Shown here: piece after piece, positions 22,801 through 32,200 of the stretch | How the letters are laid out: every line of letters starts with the position of its first letter | Numbering within the stretch: the stretch's first letter is position 1 | Assembly: GCA_034401795.1 (NCBI GenBank) | Contig: CM067373.1 | Coordinates: 86,399,023 to 86,463,022, forward strand | Source: Chaetoderma sp. LZ-2023a | Taxonomy: Eukaryota > Mollusca > Caudofoveata > Chaetodermatida > Chaetodermatidae | Reading direction: 5' to 3' | Length of the DNA: 64,000 nucleotides | The notes under the pieces: generated by a model | The model's database searches: none | The model's input: the letters and a program-made list of their open reading frames with translations, nothing else | Told to the model about the DNA's origin: nothing | Position numbers and translations under genes: made by a program

Positions 22801-24115
22801 TCCCTTTATTGCCTCTAAAGAGCTATCAGAGAAGGTTGAATAATCCTCATAGCTGACGGAACATCCCTTTATTGCCTCTAAAGAGCTATCAGAGAAGGTT
22901 GAATAATCCTCATAGCTGACGGAACATCCCTTTATTGCCTCTAAAGAGCTATCAGAGAAGGTTGAATAATCCTCATAGCTGACGGAACATCCCTTTATTG
23001 CCTCTAAAGAGCTATCAAAGAAGGTTGAATAATCCTCATAGCTGACGGAACATCCCTTTATTGCCTCTAAAGAGCTATCAGAGAAGGTTGAATAATCCTC
23101 ATAGCTGACGGAACATACCTTTATTGCCTCTAAAGAGCTATCAGAGAAGGTTGAATAATCCTCATAGCTGACGGAACATCCCTTTATTGCCTCTAAAGAG
23201 CTATCAGAGAAGGTTGAATAATCCTCATAGCTGACGGAACATCCCTTTATTGCCTCTAAAGAGCTATCAGAGAAGGTTGAATAATCCTCATAGCTGACGG
23301 AACATCCCTTTATTGCCTCTAAAGAGCTATCAGAGAAGGTTGAATAATCCTCATAGCTGACGGAACATCCCTTTATTGCCTCTAAAGAGCTATCAGAGAA
23401 GGTTGAATAATCCTCATAGCTGACGGAACATCCCTTTATTGCCTCTAAAGAGCTATCAGAGAAGGTTGAATAATCCTCATAGCTGACGGAACATACCTTT
23501 ATTGGCTCTAAAGAGCTATCAGAGAAGGTTGAATAATCCTCATAGCTGACGGAACATCCCTTTATTGCCTCTAAAGAGCTATCAGAGAAGGTTGAATAAT
23601 CCTCATAGCTGACGGAACATCCCTTTATTGCCTCTAAAGAGCTATCAAAGAAGGTTGAATAATCCTCATAGCTGACGGAACATCCCTTTATTGCCTCTAA
23701 AGAGCTATCAGAGAAGGTTGAATAATCCTCATAGCTGACGGAACATCCCTTTATTGGCTCTAAAGAGCTATCAGAGAAGGTTGAATAATCCTCATAGCTG
23801 ACGGAACATCCCTTTATTGCCTCTAAAGAGCTATCAGAGAAGGTTGAATAATCCTCATAGCTGGCGGAACATCCCTTTATTGGCTCTAAAAAGCTATCAG
23901 AGAAGGTTGAATAATCCTCATAACTGACGGAACATCCCTTTATTGCCTCTAAAGAGCTATCAGAGAAGGTTGAATAATCCTCATAGCTGACGGAACATCC
24001 CTTTATTGCCTCTAAAGAGCTATCAGAGAAGGTTGAATAATTCTCATAGCTGACGGAACATCCCTTTATTGCCTCTAAAGAGCTATCAGAGAAGGTTGAA
24101 TAATCCGCATAAGGC
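19890..24115 (-). repeat. 63 bp satellite, about 67 copies
   Basis: The unit is 63 bp (for example ATTGCCTCTAAAGAGCTATC, AGAGAAGGTTGAATAATCCT, CATAGCTGACGGAACATCCC, TTT). Copies differ by a few recurring point changes. Variant TCAAGGAAGG recurs at about 20242, 20747 and 21188 and variant CTGGCGG at about 20333, 20837 and 21278, spacings of 504 and 441 bp (8 and 7 units); variant TCAAAG recurs 18 units apart. This is higher-order structure from unequal exchange. Because 63 is a multiple of 3, the array is one long open frame on the minus strand. Confidence 0.96.
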
Positions 24116-24132
24116 ACGCCATGAAACCGCAC
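19981..24132 (-). CDS. open 21-residue repeat frame, doubtful gene
   Basis: The minus strand is open for 1383 residues: a start MRFHGVPYADYSTF and then about 65 copies of a 21-residue unit, YEDYSTFSDSSLEAIKGCSV plus S. The frame ends where one copy has lost one A in CTAAAGAG (about 19981), giving a stop two units before the array edge. The repeat is acidic and serine-rich with one Cys per unit, as in some secreted structural proteins. Against a gene: recurrent variants nearly all change an amino acid (Ala/Pro, Gly/Val, Ser/Phe, Ser/Leu, Val/Ala), and I recall only one silent change (near 23921), which does not look like purifying selection. No terminal exon, splice site or certain signal peptide joins in frame. 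Most likely a satellite that happens to be open. Confidence 0.22.
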   Translation of the reverse strand: MRFHGVPYADYSTFSDSSLEAIKGCSVSYENYSTFSDSSLEAIKGCSVSYEDYSTFSDSSLEAIKGCSVSYEDYSTFSDSFLEPIKGCSASYEDYSTFSDSSLEAIKGCSVSYEDYSTFSDSSLEPIKGCSVSYEDYSTFSDSSLEAIKGCSVSYEDYSTFFDSSLEAIKGCSVSYEDYSTFSDSSLEAIKGCSVSYEDYSTFSDSSLEPIKVCSVSYEDYSTFSDSSLEAIKGCSVSYEDYSTFSDSSLEAIKGCSVSYEDYSTFSDSSLEAIKGCSVSYEDYSTFSDSSLEAIKGCSVSYEDYSTFSDSSLEAIKGCSVSYEDYSTFSDSSLEAIKVCSVSYEDYSTFSDSSLEAIKGCSVSYEDYSTFFDSSLEAIKGCSVSYEDYSTFSDSSLEAIKGCSVSYEDYSTFSDSSLEAIKGCSVSYEDYSTFSDSSLEAIKGCSVSYEDYSTFSDSSLEAIKGCSVSYEDYSTFSDSSLEAIKGCSVSYEDYSTFSDSSLEAIKGCSVSYEDYSTFSDSSLEAIKGCSVSYEDYSTFSDSSLEAIKGCSVSYEDYSTFSDSSLEAIKGCSVSYEDYSTFSDSSLEPIKGCSVSYEDYSTFSDSSLEAIKGCSVSYEDYSTFSDSSLEAIKGCSVSYEDYSTFSDSSLEAIKGCSVSYEDYSTFSDSSLEAIKGCSVSYEDYSTFSDSSLEAIKGCSVSYEDYSTFSDSSLEAIKVCSVSYEDYSTFSDSSLEAIKGCSVSYEDYSTFFDSSLEAIKGCSVSYEDYSTFSDSSLEAIKGCSASYEDYSTFSDSSLEPIKVCSVSYEDYSTFSDSSLEAIKGCSVSYEDYSTFSDSSLEAIKGCSVSYEDYSTFSDSSLEAIKGCSVSYEDYSTFSDSSLEAIKGCSVSYEDYSTFSDSSLEAIKGCSVSYEDYSTFSDSSLEAIKGCSVSYEDYSTFSDSSLEAIKGCSASYEDYSTFSDSSLEAIKGCSVSYEDYSTFLDSSLEAIKGCSVSYEDYSTFSDSSLEAIKGCSVSYEDYSTFSDSSLEAIKGCSVSYEDYSTFSDSSLEAIKGCSVSYEDYSTFSDSSLEAIKGCSVSYEDYSTFSDSSLEAIKGCSASYEDYSTFSDSSLEAIKGCSVSYEDYSTFLDSSLEAIKGCSVSYEDYSTFSDSSLEAIKGCSVSYEDYSTFSDSSLEAIKGCSVSYEDYSTFSDSSLEAIKGCSVSYEDYSTFSDSSLEAIKGCSVSYEDYSTFSDSSLEAIKGCSVSYEDYSTFSDSSLEAIKGCSASYEDYSTFSDSSLEAIKGCSVSYEDYSTFLDSSLEAIKGCSVSYEDYSTFSDSSLEAIKGCSVSYEDYSTFSDSSLEAIKGCSVSYEDYSTFSDSSLEAIKGCSVSYEDYSTFSDSS

Positions 24133-24292
24133 GGCCTACACAAAGCACAAGCCCATAATTCTCACAAAAAGTATGATGGACCGACATTCTTTCTTCCAGA
24201 CTCGATACCACATGGATGATGGATACAAGGGAAAAAAGCAGCCTGATCAGAAGGATAAGCAAGATGAATCCGAGATTGCAGACCACCTTCAC
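24086..24292 (-). CDS. small frame with hydrophobic N-terminus next to the satellite, doubtful
   Basis: 68 codons begin MKVVCNLGFILLILLIRLLF, a signal-peptide-like stretch, and run into the edge of the 63 bp array in a different frame from the long repeat frame. A single-base shift or a splice would join a secretion signal to the repeats. However, the DNA just outside (24250-24620) belongs to a dispersed repeat also present at 61.9 kb, so the hydrophobic stretch may be repeat-derived. Confidence 0.15.
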   Translation of the reverse strand: MKVVCNLGFILLILLIRLLFSLVSIIHVVSSLEERMSVHHTFCENYGLVLCVGRAVSWRALCGLFNLL

Positions 24293-24620
24293 CCTGCCCT
24301 TTTTGTCACATTGTAAGGAGATTATTTTGATATTTTCAAATTTTGGAAGATTTTTCTTCGGATCATGCCCATAGTAGTGGAATCCTAGTAGGACTATATG
24401 GTCACACCTTCCTTGTGTTAAAATTTGAGTAAAACCTGATCAGTAGTAGGATATCTATAGATACAGAATCTGATCCAATCCGCGGTCGGGTTCTTTTATC
24501 CCGATCGCAGCCAATGTTTGGAAATCCTCTTGCACAACAAGTCCCTTCTTTGTTTTAAAATTTGAGCCAAATTAGGTCAGTATTTTTATACAATTTGCAG
24601 GCCGGCACGGCGCACACACC
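24250..24620. repeat. dispersed repeat shared with 61.92-62.27 kb
   Basis: Both copies carry, in order, a GATTGCAGAcC/GCTTGCAGAtC block, a CACATTGTAA block, TTTTCTTCGGATCAT, TCCTTGTGTTAAAATTTGA, a GATCTGGATC-like block and a final TGAGCCAAATTAGGTCAGTA. Confidence 0.65.
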
Positions 24621-24849
24621 TGCAGAGTCGTCGTCCACACACGATCCAAATACCATCTTACCCTTACGGGGCGAGAATAAACATACCGAAGTACCTGGAC
24701 ATAACCAATCTTGTATCAACAGCGCCTCAACGTGCTCAAAATACTACTTGCTATATCAATTCAACATTTTGATGGTCAATATTTTTCAAGATATTTTAAT
24801 TTTAGAAGACTTTTTGTAAATTTAACACTGAAATTTTTTCGCCGGCTTG

Positions 24850-25105
24850 ACCATTAAAGGGGTAATGTTAAAGAAAATTAAAGTTTTTACTTAGCCAGTG
24901 TCTATCTGCAGGCCGAGAGAAGAGTATTTTTGAAAATTTACCACTAGGATGACTGGCTCGGTAACCGAGCCAGTCATTCTAGTGGTAAATATTCAAAAAT
25001 ACTCTTCTCTAGGCTTTTTGAATAGCCATGTCTGAAGAACACTGTAAAGTTGTTTTTTTGTTCAGTTTGACCGTTAAAGAGTTCGGTTGACACAAGAGGG
25101 TTTAA
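24850..25105. repeat. P1 palindromic MITE copy
   Basis: Core arms pair around GGCTCGGTAACCGAGCC. The right flank ends GACACAAGAGGGTTTAATG. Confidence 0.8.
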
Positions 25106-25520
25106 TGCGTGTTCAGTCGGGTCTTTCTGTGCACCACCAACTTTATCAACAACTTTATTGACAAATTTTAAACAGCAGAGTTTATGACAGGCTGTGTGGG
25201 AAATTAATGTGTGCAAGAACAGTGTCATAGTGTAACCATGACGGAGATATACTCACACAGGAACAAAATCTCTTTTTTTAAATTGTGTTATATTTCTGGC
25301 AATTTAATCATAAGTAGAAGATTTTGACTTTATATCGGGCCCTAACATAACACAAGAATGTTTGCCCCTGGTGCAATTCTTGGCATAAAAAGCAGAGCTA
25401 ACAGTCGGTTGTCTCAACCTTGTGTAGTTACGAAGAGTCGGTACTTCTTTGGTAGGCTATTGTGTTAATCAGGAATTAATTTTCCCATATGCGATTAGTC
25501 TATTGTTAGCTCAATTGGCC
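25106..25520. other. no gene seen
   Basis: AT-rich, short frames only. Confidence 0.4.
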
Positions 25521-26110
25521 AAAATGGCCAAGTAAGAGTATGCCGTGGCAAGCGTTCGTCTGTATGTCTGTCTATTTGTCCATCTGCCCGTCAACTTTTC
25601 CTTTAAACTTCTCAACAACCACTGGGCTGATTTCAATTATATTCGGCAGGAAGCAACATTAGGGCATAGAGATTCAAGATCTAGGGCAAGAGCTGAACCA
25701 AATTTGTTCGAGGGAACTTGATTTGCTAAATGGTTCGATGGCCATCTTGGATGACCTAGTTTTTTGCGAAAACGACCTCCAGAACGCCGAACGGATCGGG
25801 ACAAAATTTGGCAGATATGAATAGGGCCGAAACGCCATTAAAATTTGTCCATGAAAGTTGATGTAAAAAACATGTCTGCCATGAATCAAACAAAATATAG
25901 CGTTTTAGCGGACGGTTTTTTCTGCAAATTTCTGAGAATGTCGTAAAAGGGACTTACTTATTAACAACTGCGTCAATTTTAATAAAACTTGGCTAAACTT
26001 TCTTCAAAGAAATTCAATTGGTCAATTTTTCCAGTGGTCATCTCGTTTTGTTCGGTTGTGCCAGTGGCCAATAATTCCAAGTGAGCGATACAGGCCTCTT
26101 GGGCCTCTTG
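25521..26110 (+). mobile_element. HC element, short copy
   Basis: Begins near GCTCAATTGGCCAAAATGGCC, shares CACTGGGCTGATTTCAATTATATTCGGCAGGAAG-type cores (cut here into pieces of the family) and ends at AGTGAGCGATACAGGCCTC followed by TTGGGCCTCTTG. Confidence 0.65.
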
Positions 26111-26287
26111 TTGTTTATCAGTTTATATTATCAACATTGCTTATAAATGTCAATATCTTGAATTAAATTTTATATATCGGATGTCCCCTAAAAGGACTTG
26201 TAAATGATAAAGCCATTAAAGTAAATTTTTAAATCACTTTAAACAAGAGAAATCAGAGATTACATATCCTAGCCCGATGCTCAAATT

Positions 26288-26401
26288 TCGCTTTTCTTCC
26301 CTGATAACACATAGCAGCTTACTGGGCCGAGGCTGGGCCGATACTTTTAGTATCGTCCCGGTATCAGCCCAGCATCGGCCCAGTCAGCTGTGTTATCAGG
26401 G
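26288..26401. repeat. P3 hairpin MITE
   Basis: Terminal inverted repeats CCTGATAACACA and TGTGTTATCAGG enclose a GC-rich palindrome (TACTGGGCCGA ... TCGGCCCAGT) centred on GATACTTTTAGTATC. Confidence 0.85.
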
Positions 26402-26497
26402 TTGTTTCCATTATGATTATCGCCCCCTCTATTCCTCCTTATACCCATATACACTAAGTGTTTGGTTTACCTATGCGGTGGACAGATATACAGAGTC

Positions 26498-26630
26498 CTC
26501 CCCCCCCCCCCCCCAAACACCCCACCCCCGCCACAACCTATAACTTGCAGGCCATGGCCCAATCGATACTAGCAGCTCCCCCCCCCCCACCCCAACCCCA
26601 CCCCTGGGATATCAAAGAATTTACGATACC
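26498..26630. repeat. C-rich low complexity
   Basis: Two runs of C (near 26501-26513 and 26579-26588) in a C-rich stretch. Proline-rich frames here are artefacts. Confidence 0.9.
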
Positions 26631-26864
26631 ATTGTTCTAATGTCCTCTGCCAAATTGTGTGCTTCTATCACGAGTGTGGAACAATCTTGCTGCTCTAATC
26701 TAGGAGCATACCAGCCTAAGTTACGCAAGGTGGTTACTAAGTGACGCTAATTACAATTTAATTCTCAAATTTTACAAGAATGTGGCTAGCTGACACGTTA
26801 CCGGTACAGGTGTGGTTGACGCATTACCAGTACAGGGATACAGAGCATTTTAATAGAGTGGTGG

Positions 26865-27000
26865 GGTGGATCCATTTCTCGCTATTCCCGCCCATTTTTA
26901 GCTACGTTCTGCCCACTTTTTCCGCGTGCTGGACTCAATTTATATACTTTGAATCCTGAATTCCCAGAATCCCAATTTTAAGGCATGTAAGCTGTTGAAT
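26865..27000 (-). repeat. P2 MITE right part, reverse orientation
   Basis: Reads on the minus strand: GCGGGAATAGCGAG, AAAGTGGGCAGAACGTAGC, then GGGAATTCAGGATTCAAAGT and CTTACATGCC, stopping at the hairpin start. Confidence 0.7.
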
Positions 27001-27282
27001 ATTCAACATAACGTAATTCGTACACTTGACGGACTAGAGGGCCAGTCTCCGCAGCAGATTCACGATCGCTTCAGGGCAGTCTACCCAGATTCTGCCTATA
27101 GATATACTACTGTCAAACGTTTGGTACTTGAATATAAGCACGGGATAGAGAGCTTAGAAGCCAGCAACGTAATGGAAGCAAGGCACTCCATTTCAAGAAA
27201 ACATTGACAAAGCGCGTGAACTGGTGATGAGCAGAAGGTGAATTTCTGTGCATGAGCTGGATGAGGAGACTGGGTTATCACG
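26998..27282 (+). pseudogene. mariner transposase, N-terminal half, broken
   Basis: The frame reads QSPQQIHDRFRAVYPDSA, then YTTVKRLVLEYKHGIESLE and, after a one-base shift and a TGA, NIDKARELVMSRR and ISVHELDEETGLSRD. This is the paired helix-turn-helix DNA-binding region of mariner transposases. The coding sequence stops at the left end of the P2 insertion at 27283 and resumes after 27679. It cannot make a working enzyme. Confidence 0.8.
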
Positions 27283-27679
27283 TGATCAATGGAGGAATCC
27301 AGTTCTAGCTATGCCCGCCCATCTTTAGCTAAGCTCCACCCACGCTTCGCCAGCGTTGGAATCGATCGATCTCTTTACTCCCTGACTATCAATTTCCAGA
27401 AAACTATACAGGTAAGCTGTTCAATATTTTGAAGTTAATTTCACTGCGTGTTGTTGCTGCCAATGGCAGCAACAGCGGCGCGTCAAATTATTTTCAAAAT
27501 ATTCAACATAATGTTCATTAAATAAGAAGACAATTCGTATACCGACGCTTAGTCCGTCATCAATTAGGCGTTCATAACGAACTTAGCTAGGTCATTCATG
27601 ACGTAAGCGATTATGACATCAACGTACATGTTACGTAGTTGATTATGACATCATATGAGTGATGGATAAACTGGAATCC
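27283..27679 (-). repeat. P2 MITE inserted in a mariner pseudogene
   Basis: Terminal repeats TGGAGGAATCCAGTT (left) and AACTGGAATCCTCCA (right) are exact complements. The hairpin is at about 27420-27510, and on the minus strand the family landmarks follow in order. The transposase reading continues on both sides, which makes the insertion limits clear. Confidence 0.88.
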
Positions 27680-27996
27680 TCCACTGGTGCAACATTACAC
27701 CGACATTTGCGCATGTCAAAGATGTGTGCCAGATTGGTACCAAGAATGCGCAAACCAGAAATGAAGATAACCAAATTGACTATCAGCAGGGATATTCTTA
27801 CTAGGTACAATGCAAATGTTGAGAACTTTCACTCAAGATTAGTAGCATGTGCTCAGACCTGCATTACCATTGCGACTGTAAATAGAAACATGAGTCAATG
27901 GAGAGCCGATACAGGATCGCCAGCGCAGAGGAATTCAAAGCAACAAGGTAAACCCAGAAGATTATGGCTGCAATTTTTCTTGGACTTTCAAATAAA
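27680..27996 (+). pseudogene. mariner transposase, middle part, broken
   Basis: Continues the protein of 26998-27282: ATLHRHLRMSKMCARLVPRM, KPEMKITKLTISRDILTRYN, then NFHSRLVACAQT where mariners usually have VTxDETW with the first catalytic Asp, so that site is damaged here. It ends at another reversed P2 fragment (27997-28045); the rest of the catalytic domain is missing. Confidence 0.8.
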
Positions 27997-28064
27997 GGAA
28001 TCCAGTTCTAGATGCCATCTCTAGCTAAGCTCCACCCACGCTTTGATGGTTCCACGGGAGCGTA

Positions 28065-28480
28065 TAATCAATGGATGAATCCAGTTTATCCATCAATCAT
28101 ATGACCTCATAATCAACTTTCGTCTAGGCTGACGTCTTAATCATTTACCTCATGAATGACTCGATTTAGTCCGACTTAAATGCTTAGTAGTCCGTCAGGT
28201 TGTACTAATTCTATGCTTTTACTATTTAATAAACATTCTGTTGAATATTTTGAAACTAATTTGACTGAGCACTGTTGCTGCCATAGGCAGCAACAGCACC
28301 CAGTCAGATTAGATACAAAATATTCAACAGCTTAACAGTATAGTTTTCTGGAATTTGAGATCCAGAGGGTGCAGGGATCGATCGATCACAATTCGGGAGA
28401 AGCGTGGTTGGAGCTTAGCTAGAAATGAACAGGGCATAGCTAAAACTGGATCCCTCCATTGATTTGTATGTTGTTTTATT
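28065..28480 (+). repeat. P2 MITE copy, full length
   Basis: From CAATGGATGAATCCAGTTTATCC-type left end (28065) to AAACTGGATCCCTCCATTG at the right, with the hairpin GTTGAATATTTTGAAACTAA...ATACAAAATATTCAACAG around CCATAGGCAGCAACAG. Confidence 0.88.
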
Positions 28481-28815
28481 CAAATTGTGGTACAAGACCA
28501 TGCATGCACATCGTTTTCAAAAAAGTTAGCCGCATGAAAATTTAACCGTCTAACCCTTACCCCATTACAGGCCGTGCACAATTCTATGTTCTACAGGCCA
28601 TACACAAATATTTGGAAATTAATTTGCCTATGGCATCAAACAGTTCCAGTCATATTTATTTCAAAATATCTAACATCTCTCATGCATAGTTGTCTTGAAA
28701 TTGAGAGCCTGGAATTCCAAGGCATGTATCACACAAATGGCTGTCGTAAAAAAAAGCACAAGAACAGCCTCTGGTCGACACAGAAATTCAAATGCTGAAC
28801 ATAGTGATACAAATA
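28481..28815. other. no gene seen
   Basis: Short frames only. A weak P2-type hairpin trace lies near 28610-28690. Confidence 0.35.
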
Positions 28816-28819
28816 ATAC

Positions 28820-28920
28820 AAATCTAATAAACACAAACTTGGCAGAGATTCATCACGGATTCACAAAAAGGGCGTGCCTCTGCGAATATGTGATACATCT
28901 CTGCCAAGTTTGTTTTTAGA
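28820..28920. repeat. isolated inverted repeat
   Basis: CAAACTTGGCAGAGAT (28835-28850) and ATCTCTGCCAAGTTTG (28897-28912) are exact complements, with pairing extending outward on both sides; loop about 46 bp. Confidence 0.8.
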
Positions 28921-29260
28921 TTTTTAAGGCCCAATTTTGCATTTTAGGCCCATTTATTAAGATGTAATCGCAACACATTAAGAGCAGCCTTGGGAAGTGA
29001 TGTTTTAACAAAGATTCCGCTTTTTAAAATGAATTGTAATTATTTCTTAAATCAAAAACTAAAAGGACTTTATTATGCGATACTTTTTATATGTAGATTG
29101 AAATAACACAGGAGTCAATGTAACACATAATAAAGTCCTATCAGTACTATATTACGTCATTTGTGTTTCTGCGGAAATCGTGGCGCCCTCATAATTTTCA
29201 AGGCAAATTCCTTCTATGCACCCCGGCCCCAACCCGTCCGTATTTAAGCGTCATCCCTAT

Positions 29261-29276
29261 GCCCCCCCCCCCCCCC
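29261..29276. repeat. C run
   Basis: About 15 C in a row near a C-rich stretch. Confidence 0.9.
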
Positions 29277-29343
29277 ACACACCTTGCCAAGTAATGTAGG
29301 CCATATGCTTCTGAGCGGAATGCCAAACAAATCCATAATGGGC

Positions 29344-29535
29344 CTATACGCGCTCTGCCAACGCAACATTCGCGGCTGGCAGTCCAATTATCACATCAGC
29401 GCTCAGATGTCGTGTTGCCATAGAAACTACGTGCATCTGTTCTGTAGCCTGATCGATTAGTTTGACGTCATCAATCGATGATCCCAAGCATTTCCCCAGC
29501 ATCGTTTCTATTCCAGTCTGTCTTTTGGCGTCCAT
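29344..29535 (-). CDS. unidentified 63-residue frame in a CpG-richer patch
   Basis: ATG at 29535 sits in CCAAGATGGACGCC, a good initiation context that also resembles a YY1 site, and a perfect TGACGTCA lies at 29463-29470 inside the frame. The product (starts MDAKRQTGIETMLGKCLG) matches nothing I recognise. It could be a first exon with its promoter or a chance frame. Confidence 0.25.
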   Translation of the reverse strand: MDAKRQTGIETMLGKCLGSSIDDVKLIDQATEQMHVVSMATRHLSADVIIGLPAANVALAERV

Positions 29536-29559
29536 CTTGGCACGGTAATAACCACAGAA

Positions 29560-30120
29560 ATACGGGAAAACACAGTCAACAGATTCAAGGTAAGGTCATA
29601 ATTATGCTATTCAAAATTTAAAAATAAGAGAATTAAAAAAGACTATGTGAGTTGGTAGTTAATGTTTCATGTAAAATACACAATATTATCCATTTCATTT
29701 CCATCTGTTTAGTCATCTATCAAATGTATGATTGATTATACCAAATAGGGATGGCCCTATATATAAAATTATGAAAATAGATTTGATGCAGAGACAACAA
29801 ACATACCTTTAGCCAAATGCGCCAAAAAATTGAAGCCAGGTTAATAGAAATCATGATTGGCTAAATCTTTGGCTAAACATTGCAATCATACTATTAGACG
29901 ATTAAGGTCATGTTCTCACGAGATAGTTAATCAGGAATAACGCCATACTGAAGTACATACGATTTTCTGATGTGATTACAAGCAATTGCTCATGTAGAAA
30001 ATCTTTAGAGACATTAATGTAACTACATGTAGCAATATAATGTTTTTGCCTACCAAATTAATCATCAAATTAATCATTTCACCACTGATATAAGTATATC
30101 AATATCTCAAAGTTAAACCA
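29560..30120. other. AT-rich stretch, no gene seen
   Basis: No coding block, tandem array or recognised dispersed repeat. Confidence 0.45.
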
Positions 30121-30127
30121 TCCAAAT

Positions 30128-30226
30128 AGGTAGACTGTTAAATATTTTGAAAGTCATTTGTCTGGAAGATGTTGCTGACTTAGGCAGTAACACCTTCCAG
30201 ACAAATAACTTTCAAATATTCAACAT
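30128..30226. repeat. hairpin related to P2
   Basis: GTTAAATATTTTGAAAGTCATTTGTCTGGAAG pairs with the CTTCCAGACAAATAACTTTCAAATATTCAAC side (quoted in part here), centred on a CTTAGGCAG block. Confidence 0.75.
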
Positions 30227-30230
30227 AATT

Positions 30231-31060
30231 GTTAGCTCACCTGACCTGAAAGGCGAAGTGAGCTTATGCCATGACGACCGTCCGTCGGGTGTCCGTCCGT
30301 TATCTGTCAACTTTTCATTTAAACGACTTCTCAGGAGCCACTGGGCCAATTTCAATAATATTTGGCAGTAAGCATCCTTAGAGCATGGCGATTAAACTTT
30401 GTTCAAATGAAGCCGATCGGCTAATTTGGTCGCGGCGTGCATCTGGGATTTTGGCTGATTTTTAGAAATGTGTTTAAAAATCTTCTTCCAAACAGCTTGG
30501 GGTCGATTAAAAAAACTCATAAAATATCATCTAGGGAAATAGTTGAACCACGTTTGTTCAAAGGAACTTGATTGGCTACATATTTCGGCGACCATGTTGG
30601 ATGACCTAGTTTTCGCGAAAATGACTTCTCCAGACCCACCGAATGGATCGGGCAGAAATTTGGGATGATATGATTATGTACTAAGGGCCAGTAAACTTTG
30701 TTCAGGCGAAATTGATACGTAAACATATGGCCGCGGTGGACCAATCAAAATATAGCGTGTTCTGCGGCCACATTGCATTTTTTATTTAATGGATTTTGAA
30801 GCCAAAGTTGGTTTTATCTAGGTTTTTGCGTATGCTGATTTCAAATTTCCACATTCGAAACCGTCGAATAAATAGTTTGGCGGCCATCTTCGATATTTTT
30901 CCGGCAAAAAGTCCCATACTAAAGCAATAGTAATTTTAAAATGTCTTGCTCTTGTTGCAATTCCGGTGAAGACCATAGGGTTCTACGCATAGACTGTCTT
31001 TTCTATTGAAATGCTTATGTTCCCGGTGACCGATACAGGCCACCTGGGCCACTTGCTTAC
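30231..31060 (+). mobile_element. HC element, complete-looking copy
   Basis: The head TTAGCTCACCTGACCTGAAA + GGCGAAGTGAGCTTATGCC folds into a hairpin. Core units with GCCATCTTGGAT variants follow, and the tail GTGACCGATACAGGCCACCT + GGGCCACTTG ends it. The reverse complement of the same head ends the copy at 62.6-63.8 kb. Confidence 0.72.
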
Positions 31061-31915
31061 ATTTTTATGATGAGGTTTGCAGTGTTTAGTTGAAAGGGTT
31101 AGCTAATGGTGACGGAATGTAGACATTTGATAACATTGGCTAAAATAGTTTATATTTGGCTAAGAAAAAGTGTAGCTGGCTAAACTAATGGCTAACATAT
31201 GGAAAAATTAACGTATGTACCTGTTAACATATGCTGTTGACTTATTAAAAAAAACCCAGCAGTCTTTAGCATCGCAGTTGCATAGGCGTAGGAACGGGGG
31301 AATGAGGAGGTTGGTACCAAGCTTGAGGACCGATCTGTCTCCCCATAGCGCCCCTCCTAGGCTTTGACCACGCACATAGTTTATCACCACCACCGCCAGG
31401 TCAAAGTACGTTCCTACAACCTGCTTTCCTTAGAGGCGGTGACATGCGGGACAACAAATTCATAGAAATAAGTTGTGTTTATGGCACATGGGCTAACAAG
31501 TTGCTAGCAAGCTGTTGGGTCAAGGGTCATGTGAAAGGTTGGCTGAAAATATAGCAGTGTCCTATTTTCCAGCTGACCTTTCGTTGAAACTAACTTGTTG
31601 GCTGGGTGTGACACATTGGCCAACGTGTAGATCACAATTTAATGCTAGCGATGTGTTGTTCGTGTATTGCCGCCTTAAAATGTAAACGGGTACGCCTAAA
31701 TTTATATGTTATATTTGACATTAAAAGTAATTATTGATAGCCTACCAGTAATGAGTGAGGTATGGAATACGGCTTGAAGGATGAGCGTGTTAAGTGCTGC
31801 CGATTCCCGACTCATAACGACCAGAAAGATTTAGAAAATGTAATGTTTCGTTTTATCTGATAACGTATATATGTAAAATAAATGTGTATATCATGAAACT
31901 TAAAATTTAATTTTA
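31061..31915. other. no gene seen
   Basis: A mixed sequence without open coding evidence. I recognise no repeat family. Confidence 0.4.
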
Positions 31916-31919
31916 AAGA

Positions 31920-32200
31920 TACAATATCTGTTGAATCTAGAATCATGTCCATAAAACGCTTCTCGAGTTTGTTCGAGGGAACTTGATTGCCAAAATGCTT
32001 CGGTGGCCAGCTTGGATAACCTAATATTCACGAAAACGACTTTTCCCGAATCACTGATAAGGAACCAGGTCGAAATTTGGGAAATGTGATTAAGGACTAA
32101 GGGCGATTCAAGTCTGTTCAAGGGAAGATGGTACGTTAGAAATTACGGCCACCATCGACCAATCAGATATTAACAGTCATATTGAATTTTTTTATTTGAT
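31920..32200 (+). repeat. HC core repeats, partial
   Basis: Contains TTTGTTCGAGGGAACTTGATTG, AAATTTGGGAAATGTGATTA and CGACCAATCAGATATT cores; neither end is present. Confidence 0.6.

Noticed and set aside
24086-24292. A secreted repeat-protein gene with this frame as its signal exon
   Set aside because: The frames do not join, no splice pair was found, and the upstream DNA is a dispersed repeat. It is kept only as a low-confidence feature.
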